In this document: positions 7,465 to 12,517 of the stretch, piece by piece
How the letters are laid out: the number at the start of each line of letters is the position of its first letter
How positions within the stretch are numbered: the stretch's first letter is position 1
NCBI GenBank assembly: GCA_002314445.1
Contig: DCFX01000054.1
Span: 1-12,517 of the forward strand
DNA length: 12,517 nt
Direction of reading: 5' to 3'
From: Treponema sp. UBA1793
Lineage (GTDB): Bacteria; Spirochaetota; Spirochaetia; Treponematales; Treponemataceae
Notes under the pieces: model-generated
Database searches by the model: none
Told to the model about the DNA's origin: nothing
The model's input: only the letters and a program-made list of their open reading frames with translations
Translations under genes and position numbers: made by a program

Positions 7465-7530
7465 TTTTGTATAAACCGGCACAATTCATGTCTCTGTTTA
7501 TCCTATCCCGGAAATTGCAGATCGTATATT
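7465..7530 (+). promoter_or_regulatory. Operator/promoter copy A, upstream of the aminotransferase
   Basis: Box 1 TTTTGTATAAACCGGCACA (7465-7483), box 2 TCCTATC (7501-7507) followed by GGAA (7510-7513), and -10-like TATATT (7525-7530). Box 2 lies where a -35 would be, and no TTGACA is present there, which suits an activator-dependent promoter. An extra TTTTGTAC lies 14 bp upstream (7451-7458). The layout is repeated base for base in spacing at 10516-10581. Confidence 0.65.
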
Positions 7531-7561
7531 ATTTTTTTATCTTCAGGAGGTACGATTTACA

Positions 7562-8941
7562 ATGGCATTACATGATATGAAAAAAAGCAGAGAACTTTCC
7601 AAACGTTTCGACGAATTGTTTCCGGGTGGACATTCAAAATTCAGAACACCTTTTGACGTTACAAAAAACAAAGTATTTATTGATAAGGCAAAAGGTACGC
7701 GGATATGGGATGTTGACGGCAACGAATATGTACAGTTCAACGATGCGTTCGGACCGGGAATTCTCGGTCACGCGAATCCCGAATGGGCTGCGGCGCTCAG
7801 CGATGTACTCGCAAATTCGGCTGCTATTGTCGGTTCCAACTGTTTGTTCGGTGAAGACGACATTATTGCAGCGGAGAGTATTCTAAGAGATGTGCCCTGT
7901 GCAGAGTGCGTAAAGATGCAGATCACAGGATCTGAAGCAGTACAGATGGCAATCCGCATGGCCCGGGCGTATACCGGAAGGGACATTGTCGTACGATTTT
8001 CCGATCATTACCACGGATGGTTCGACAATGTGTTCGGAGGTCTTCTGTCCGACGATCCCGATTTACCTCCGTATCAGAAAGAAGGAGATAATTACAACGA
8101 CGATCACTGGACCTGCGGCCGTTTTTCCGGTTGTAAAAAAGAGACGTTCATTCTTCCGTGGAATGATTTTGAAACGCTTGAGAGGACATTTGACAAATAC
8201 CATGATCAGATAGCGATGATTCACTTTGAAGCAATGGTCTGCAACACTCTTGGACTTTACCCGAAGCCGGGATTCCTTGAGAAAATCCGTGAACTCTGCG
8301 ACAAATACGACATCGTGATGAGTATTGATGAAGTAATCACCGGGTACCGGCTCGGACTTGGCGGTGCACAGGCATATTTCGGAGTGACGCCGGATATGGC
8401 AACGTTTGCAAAAGCAATAGGCGGAGGTATCCCTGTGTCATGTGTTGTCGGAAAAAGAAAATATTTCGATGCATTTAATAAAGGATTAAAAGGACCGGGT
8501 ACATTTAACGGCTACGCATTGGGAATGAGGGCAATGGCAACGACACTGAAAATACTGGAAAGGGATAATGGTGCCTGCTATAAGAACCGGCAGAAAATTC
8601 AGGACAGAATCACGGACGGTCTTTTGTCAATTGCGGATAAATACGGTATTCCTCTTCGTATTACGGAAGCTCCCGGTGTGTTTTTTACTATTTTCGGTAT
8701 GGGCGGCGGAAAGAAACCCGTTTATACGGTAAAGGAAGCTGCCGACGGCGGCTGGAATTCGAACATGTTTGTTCAGTTCCGCCTGTATATGCAGGAAGCG
8801 GGTATTATTATGCTGCCCGGCGAGCGCTGGTATATCGACATGGCCCACACACAACAGGATGCCGACTGGGTACTGAACGCAGCGGAATCAAGCATGAAAA
8901 AACTTTCTGAAGATATAGTTTCCGGTAAATTTAAAAAATAA
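7562..8941 (+). CDS. Class III PLP-dependent aminotransferase, glutamate-1-semialdehyde aminomutase-like
   Basis: This is a cytosolic fold-type I PLP enzyme moving an amino group on an unidentified substrate. The 459 residues show the family order: a GTRIWDVDGNEYVQF strand pair (45-59), the phosphate-binding TGSEA (122-126), the DHYHG cofactor-stacking segment (148-152), the cofactor aspartate in SIDEVITGYR (D256), the Schiff-base lysine in FAKAIGGG (K284), and the GTFNG loop (313-317). It resembles HemL-type aminomutases, but departs from them in the GTFNGYALG segment, and no haem genes are nearby. A biosynthetic HemL role is therefore unlikely; amino-acid, beta-amino-acid or amine transamination or racemisation is as plausible. 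AGGAGG (7545-7550) lies 11 nt before the ATG. It is preceded by the copy A operator and followed, 86 bp on, by an amino-acid permease, probably in one transcript. Confidence 0.88.
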   Translation: MALHDMKKSRELSKRFDELFPGGHSKFRTPFDVTKNKVFIDKAKGTRIWDVDGNEYVQFNDAFGPGILGHANPEWAAALSDVLANSAAIVGSNCLFGEDDIIAAESILRDVPCAECVKMQITGSEAVQMAIRMARAYTGRDIVVRFSDHYHGWFDNVFGGLLSDDPDLPPYQKEGDNYNDDHWTCGRFSGCKKETFILPWNDFETLERTFDKYHDQIAMIHFEAMVCNTLGLYPKPGFLEKIRELCDKYDIVMSIDEVITGYRLGLGGAQAYFGVTPDMATFAKAIGGGIPVSCVVGKRKYFDAFNKGLKGPGTFNGYALGMRAMATTLKILERDNGACYKNRQKIQDRITDGLLSIADKYGIPLRITEAPGVFFTIFGMGGGKKPVYTVKEAADGGWNSNMFVQFRLYMQEAGIIMLPGERWYIDMAHTQQDADWVLNAAESSMKKLSEDIVSGKFKK

Positions 8942-8954
8942 AAGCCGAATCTGA

Positions 8955-8999
8955 GTAATCAACCGTCTATGAGATACTGTCTCCTGGACTGCTGATTAC
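8955..8999. repeat. Inverted repeat in the aminotransferase-permease gap
   Basis: GTAATCA (8955-8961) is complementary to TGATTAC (8993-8999), and GAGA (8971-8974) to TCTC (8980-8983) inside it. No T run follows, so it is not a canonical terminator. It may be an RNA processing or stability element between two cotranscribed genes, or a protein site. Confidence 0.45.
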
Positions 9000-9027
9000 C
9001 GGAAGACTTATGTAAAAGGAACAAAAA

Positions 9028-10515
9028 ATGGGTGAAAACAGATTATTGCGTACCCTTGGCATGAAAGAAGCGATTACTATCACTGTCGGTACAGTTGTGG
9101 GTGTCGGTTTGTTCACGCTCGGTGCAAACTGCGCCGGAATTATGAAATCGGGAGTAATCAGCTGTACACTGATTGCGATGTTATCCTGCATTTTTCCATC
9201 GATGATGTATGCGGAAATGGGAGCCGCGCTGCCTTATGCAGGCGGAACATACGAATATGCAAAAAGAGCTATTAACAAACCTGTCGCGAACATAGCGGCA
9301 TGGCACTATATTATTGCAATTATAGCGGCATGCGCCAGTGAATCTCTCGCTTTTTCAAATTACTTCAGCTGGATTCTTACAGGAATGGGAATCAATATAC
9401 ATATTGATAACAGAGTTATTGCCTTTATTCTGATGGCCTTTTTCATTTTTATTAATTTCAGTGGAGTCAGAATGTCAGGAAGATGGCAGAACGGCTTTGT
9501 TGCATTCTTCTGGGGAGCATCACTGGTCTGGATGGTATACATGATCAGAAACCTTGATTTTTCGAATTTTATCCCTGCTCAAATTGCTGCCATTCCCGGT
9601 TTTAAAGATTACGTACTGGTGATCACTTATCTGTGGTGGTGTTTTGCAGGATTTGAAACAGCGGTAGGGATGGGGGGAGAAATCAAATTCCCTCAAATCA
9701 ACATACCTCGGGCCCTGCTGTTGTCGCCTTTTCTTGTATTTTCTGTTTCAGCACTCTTTCAGTTCTTTCTTATAGGCATTATACCGTCGAATATGGTAAG
9801 TTCTTTGGCTGATGCTGCAGCTCCGTATGCGGAAGGTCTGCAGATGGCAGGATACATAGGTTTTCCTCTGATTCTTTTGTGTGCAGCCATTGCATTCGGA
9901 GGCGATATGTCGACTATGAATCCCGGCATCGCCGCTCCGTCGCGTTACATTTTTCAGATGGGGCAGGATCACGTGCTTCCTGCTGTCTTTGGCAGAATCC
10001 ATCCCAAATTTAAAACTCCATATGTAGCAGTTATATTCGTCGGCACTGTATCATTACTTCTGATTTTGACGAATTCGATTACAATCATTGCCGAAATCAG
10101 CATGGTGTCACTTTTCTGGTGTTATATCATAGGTTTTATTTCTTTTGCATATCTCCGAAAAAAAGAACCGGATTTACCACGTCCGTATAAAATGCCGTTT
10201 CCCGTAGCAGGTGTTGCTGTCAGCATCGCCGCTTATGTACTCATGATGTGGAGTGTAGGTCTGTATCATTTCCTTTTAAGTTTTATTATTACAGCTGTCT
10301 GTATTTTATTTTATGTATTTTATTCCAGAAAACATTCCATATCTTCAAAGAGATTAATTGAAATTCGCAACGAAGAAGCGGCTGTGCTGGCTGATGATAT
10401 ACCGGCTCCCGGGGAAAGGGCAAAGATGGACAAAGAGTTTAAAATTTGGAAAACGGGTATTATTTGTATTTTTATTTTTACACTGTTGATATATAGTATC
10501 GCATTTATCATATGA
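9028..10515 (+). CDS. APC-superfamily amino-acid permease with extra C-terminal helix
   Basis: An inner-membrane secondary transporter for amino acids or related amines. The 495-residue chain is strongly hydrophobic, with about twelve helices plus one more at the end. The first helix carries the broken-helix substrate motif of the family (TVVGVGLFTLG, 21-32), followed by EMGAALPYAGGTYEYAKR (63-80), typical of the APC TM2/loop region. FAGFETAVGMGGEIKFPQINIPRAL (206-230) matches the conserved TM6-7 loop. A charged stretch (about 434-474) separates the twelfth helix from a terminal hydrophobic helix (475-495). AAAAGGA (9014-9020) lies 7 nt before the ATG. The neighbouring aminotransferase suggests that the imported compound is transaminated inside the cell, but the substrate cannot be named. 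The copy B operator begins on the base after its stop codon. Confidence 0.92.
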   Translation: MGENRLLRTLGMKEAITITVGTVVGVGLFTLGANCAGIMKSGVISCTLIAMLSCIFPSMMYAEMGAALPYAGGTYEYAKRAINKPVANIAAWHYIIAIIAACASESLAFSNYFSWILTGMGINIHIDNRVIAFILMAFFIFINFSGVRMSGRWQNGFVAFFWGASLVWMVYMIRNLDFSNFIPAQIAAIPGFKDYVLVITYLWWCFAGFETAVGMGGEIKFPQINIPRALLLSPFLVFSVSALFQFFLIGIIPSNMVSSLADAAAPYAEGLQMAGYIGFPLILLCAAIAFGGDMSTMNPGIAAPSRYIFQMGQDHVLPAVFGRIHPKFKTPYVAVIFVGTVSLLLILTNSITIIAEISMVSLFWCYIIGFISFAYLRKKEPDLPRPYKMPFPVAGVAVSIAAYVLMMWSVGLYHFLLSFIITAVCILFYVFYSRKHSISSKRLIEIRNEEAAVLADDIPAPGERAKMDKEFKIWKTGIICIFIFTLLIYSIAFII

Positions 10516-10581
10516 TTTTGTACAAACCGGCACAGAATTTGTTTATTTTTGTCCTATCATGGAATAATGAATTTGTATAGG
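10516..10581 (+). promoter_or_regulatory. Operator/promoter copy B, upstream of the serine hydrolase
   Basis: Box 1 TTTTGTACAAACCGGCACA (10516-10534) differs from copy A at one of 19 bases. Box 2 TCCTATC (10552-10558) plus GGAA (10561-10564) and -10-like TATAGG (10576-10581) lie at exactly the copy A distances, 36 and 60 bp from the first base. TTTGTACAAA (10517-10526) is a perfect palindrome. This points to one shared regulator, most simply the AraC protein at 6585. Confidence 0.65.
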
Positions 10582-10660
10582 TTTTTAATAGTATGAAGAA
10601 TTGAATCATCTTGAAAATCTTATGTACAACTGTTAAAAAAGGAAATCATGATAAAAAGTG

Positions 10661-10682
10661 ATTTTTGCTGTTGAGCAAAAAT
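10661..10682. repeat. Perfect hairpin in the serine hydrolase leader
   Basis: ATTTTTGCT (10661-10669) and AGCAAAAAT (10674-10682) form a 9-bp perfect stem with loop GTTG. No T run follows on the plus strand, so it is a leader structure rather than a terminator for that direction. Confidence 0.6.
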
Positions 10683-10719
10683 GAACAGATGCTGCAAATT
10701 TTTATAGGAGTAACCGACA

Positions 10720-12087
10720 ATGAGTTTTTTATTTCAGCCTGAAGAAATCGACAAGATTGTAACTGATGAAATGGGAAAAATGAAGATACCAGGCGCAGCG
10801 GTGACAATAGTAAAAGGAGACCGGGTAGTTTATACAAAAGGTTTTGGCCGTGCGAACGAAAGAGGAGATACAGTTACCCAAAAAGCCGCTTTTTATATCG
10901 GTTCTTCCAGCAAATCTTTTACGGCAATGGCAATTATGCAGCTTTCCGAACGGGAATTACTCAATATCGACGATCCTGTAGTCAAATATCTGCCCTGGTT
11001 TACGCTTGCAGATAAAAGTGCAGCCCGCGAAATTACCATTCGCCAGCTGCTTAATCATACAAGCGGTTTTTCAACATATGAAGGAATGAAAGTATTCAAC
11101 AGAGACGCCGATGAATCTCTGGAAACTATAACGCGTCATTCCAGGTATTTCAGAATAAGCAGGAAAGCCGGTACCTCGTATGAATATTCGAATTTGAATT
11201 ATGTCCTGGCAGGAGAAATCATTCAGGCAGTTTCAGGGATGTCGTACGGAGAGTATATTGAAAAAAATATATTTCAACCTCTGGAAATGCATAATTCATT
11301 TGCTTCAAACGATAAAGCCCTGAGATACGGTATTGCGTCCGGATATCAACCGATTTTCGGACATGTTAAAAATACGAAATATGAATTTCATCCCGCCATT
11401 ATCCCTGCAGGGTATCTGGTAACCTGTGCGGATGATATATCTCACTATCTTATTGCGAATCTCAACGGCGGACTATATAAGGGTACAAGAGTTCTTTCTG
11501 CGGAAGGAATGGATAAGCTTCATACAAAATCATCTCCGGCCAGTGACCATTACGGACTGGGCTGGTTTGATTACGGTGAATTGATACATCACGGTGGAAG
11601 CTGTGAAAATTACCATGCAACTATGATGCTTGTCCCTGCGGAAACGTGGGGAATATTCGTTCATTACAATATAAATGACAATATATCAGGAGCCTTCGTA
11701 AAAGGCAGTTTTGCCGGCGGTGAGACTGTGTCATATGACAGAATTCAGTCGCGGATTGTAAATTACCTGACACAGAAGGAAACACTTTCTCCCATTATCG
11801 CAACAGCCGGCGGATTTTATCCGAAAATGAATACCGTACTGGCCCTGCTTTTTATTCTTATTGCAGGACTTGGAACAGCTTACTGTACATCGTCCTCACT
11901 GCTTTTACCGGTTTTAATTACCTGTAATATTGTATTGCCTGCAGTACTGCTGAAGTTCATTCCGAGAGTATTTAAAGCCACGTGGAAGGCCATCTGCCGC
12001 TTTGGAGCGGGATACGGACACGCGTTTCTGGCAGTACCAATTGTGCTGTTCGTTTTCGGTATTCTGAAAATCATACTTTTTTTATAA
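10720..12087 (+). CDS. Serine beta-lactamase-like (S12) hydrolase with C-terminal membrane helices
   Basis: A penicillin-recognising serine hydrolase, the group of class C beta-lactamases, DD-peptidases, D-aminopeptidases and esterases. Its 455 residues contain all three catalytic motifs: SxxK as SSSK (S62, K65), YSN (156-158) and HGG (291-293). The usual FYIGSSSKSFTAMAI and LLNHTSGF contexts are present. After the catalytic domain (about 1-350), three hydrophobic segments follow (about 371-390, 393-413, 434-455). There is no N-terminal signal peptide, and the in-frame region upstream is closed by stops, so either the catalytic domain is cytoplasmic and anchored at its C-terminus or its N-terminus is exported unusually. 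AGGAG (10706-10710) lies 9 nt before the ATG. The shared operator ties it to the aminotransferase and permease. The substrate is unknown, and resistance should not be assumed. Confidence 0.9.
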   Translation: MSFLFQPEEIDKIVTDEMGKMKIPGAAVTIVKGDRVVYTKGFGRANERGDTVTQKAAFYIGSSSKSFTAMAIMQLSERELLNIDDPVVKYLPWFTLADKSAAREITIRQLLNHTSGFSTYEGMKVFNRDADESLETITRHSRYFRISRKAGTSYEYSNLNYVLAGEIIQAVSGMSYGEYIEKNIFQPLEMHNSFASNDKALRYGIASGYQPIFGHVKNTKYEFHPAIIPAGYLVTCADDISHYLIANLNGGLYKGTRVLSAEGMDKLHTKSSPASDHYGLGWFDYGELIHHGGSCENYHATMMLVPAETWGIFVHYNINDNISGAFVKGSFAGGETVSYDRIQSRIVNYLTQKETLSPIIATAGGFYPKMNTVLALLFILIAGLGTAYCTSSSLLLPVLITCNIVLPAVLLKFIPRVFKATWKAICRFGAGYGHAFLAVPIVLFVFGILKIILFL

Positions 12088-12243
12088 GTTTCTCCATATA
12101 TCGGAAGTCTTTACCGTCAAACGGACGGGAGAAAGAATCAGCGGATCAAGGATAAAGTGTTATCCTTTAGAGAGGGTATATCACAGGCTCAGACAGCAAG
12201 AATTATAGATTCAAACGGTGAATATCACAGATATAGAAATTGA
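12088..12243 (+). pseudogene. Possible helix-turn-helix relic after the hydrolase stop
   Basis: The hydrolase frame stays open for 51 codons after its TAA and ends at a TGA (12241-12243). The translation includes GRKNQRIKDKVLSF and REGISQAQTARII, which read like the HTH tail of a resolvase or transposase. There is no start codon with a ribosome site, and no other domain remains. This could be a degraded mobile-element end or chance. Confidence 0.25.
12148..12167. repeat. Perfect hairpin downstream of the hydrolase
   Basis: AAGGATAA (12148-12155) and TTATCCTT (12160-12167) pair perfectly around AGTG. Only one further T follows, so it is at best a weak terminator for the hydrolase transcript. 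Confidence 0.5.
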
Positions 12244-12256
12244 ATGTCACTGATAT
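12220..12256 (+). repeat. Imperfect 15-bp direct repeat, 22-bp period
   Basis: GAATATCACAGATAT (12220-12234) and GAATGTCACTGATAT (12242-12256) match at 13 of 15 positions. They lie just upstream of the larger 32-bp-period array and may be another decayed repeat type. Confidence 0.45.
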
Positions 12257-12301
12257 GTACCCCAAGTAAGCGTCAAATCTTGCACACGGAGCAGATGATA
12301 C

Positions 12302-12517
12302 GCACCCCTAAAGGGTAACACTTTTTAAATGAAGTGAAAAAAGACGGACACGCTATATCCAGTGTCTGGGCCCCGGGCAGGAACACGTTGTTCAGACACA
12401 GGCTCCTTATAGACACACAATGATAATGGACTGCTCCCAAAAGGGAACACAATTATCAGTACCTGCCTCCGGGAAGGAACACATCAGTATGTGTCTGCAC
12501 CCGGATATATATACTAG
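12302..12517. repeat. Degenerate 32-bp-period repeat array running off the window end
   Basis: Units begin at about 12302, 12334, 12366, 12399, 12431, 12463 and 12495. The clearest unit core is CTGCTCCCAAAAGGGAACAC (12431-12450); others vary it, for example CTGCCTCCGGGAAGGAACAC (12463-12482). AACAC recurs at 12317, 12382, 12446 and 12478, with spacings of 65, 64 and 32. Units 12334 and 12399 carry GACAC instead. Each core is followed by about 12 variable bases. Many cores hold a short C/G stem: ACCC/GGGT in the first, TCCC/GGGA at 12435-12446. Longer arms pair across units: GTGTCTG/CAGACAC (12362/12393), TGATAAT/ATTATCA (12421/12452), ACACAT/ATGTGT (12479/12489). No gene is visible from 12244 to the end. 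Function unknown. Confidence 0.55.

Noticed and set aside
7476..7492. Sigma-54 promoter (CCGGCAC resembles the -24 element, also at 10527)
   Set aside because: The -12 position has GT, not GC, in both copies, and no sigma-54 activator gene is nearby. The operator plus TATA-like -10 explains the conservation better.
7562..8941. Calling the aminotransferase hemL
   Set aside because: No other tetrapyrrole genes are here; the context is permease and hydrolase, and parts of the active-site region differ from HemL.
10720..12087. Labelling the S12 protein a beta-lactamase resistance gene
   Set aside because: The fold and motifs are shared by peptidases and esterases; there is no signal peptide, and the context is metabolic.
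12148..12168. Intrinsic terminator for the hydrolase
   Set aside because: The stem is AT-rich and is not followed by a T run, so it is listed only as a hairpin.
12302..12517. CRISPR array
   Set aside because: Repeats are degenerate rather than near-identical, tails are about 12 bases, and no cas gene is visible.
12302..12517. Integron attC cassette array (chromosomal integrons are known in Treponema)
   Set aside because: I could not find paired RYYYAAC and GTTRRRY sites at the expected positions, and there are no cassette ORFs between units.

Overview
The window looks like a chromosomal segment of a spirochaete, most likely Treponema. This is inferred from the rho-rpmE pair, the AT-leaning coding sequence with good Shine-Dalgarno sites, and the overall protein flavour. 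No search was run, so the genus is a judgement. It opens inside rho and ends in a repeat-rich non-coding stretch, so both edges are cut.

The left half (1-6441) is an information-processing block: the C-terminal part of transcription terminator Rho, ribosomal protein L31 with its own promoter and leader, a DUF169 protein, a convergent stand-alone RlmK-type 23S rRNA methyltransferase, then a divergently starting DEAD-box RNA helicase followed 14 bp later by a YbiT-type ABC-F protein. The last two probably form an operon. The ABC-F protein has lost the P-loop of its second ATPase domain.

The right half (6442-12087) is an accessory metabolic cluster, all on the plus strand: an AraC-type regulator, a class III PLP aminotransferase of the glutamate-1-semialdehyde aminomutase type, an APC amino-acid permease, and a serine beta-lactamase-like (S12) hydrolase with C-terminal membrane helices. 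The aminotransferase-permease unit and the hydrolase are each preceded by the same two-part element (TTTTGTAYAAACCGGCACA, then TCCTATCnnGGAA, then a TATA-like -10), with identical spacing in both copies. The simplest reading is a small local regulon: AraC switches on a permease, an aminotransferase and a hydrolase that together take up and process an amino compound. The substrate cannot be read from the sequence.

The last 430 bp (12088-12517) carry no convincing gene. They hold a possible helix-turn-helix-like relic in frame after the hydrolase stop, a perfect hairpin, and from about 12302 to the window end a degenerate array with a 32-bp period. In that array a GGnAACAC-type core recurs, and neighbouring variable segments are often complementary. 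This array and the paired operators are the two signals most worth following up.
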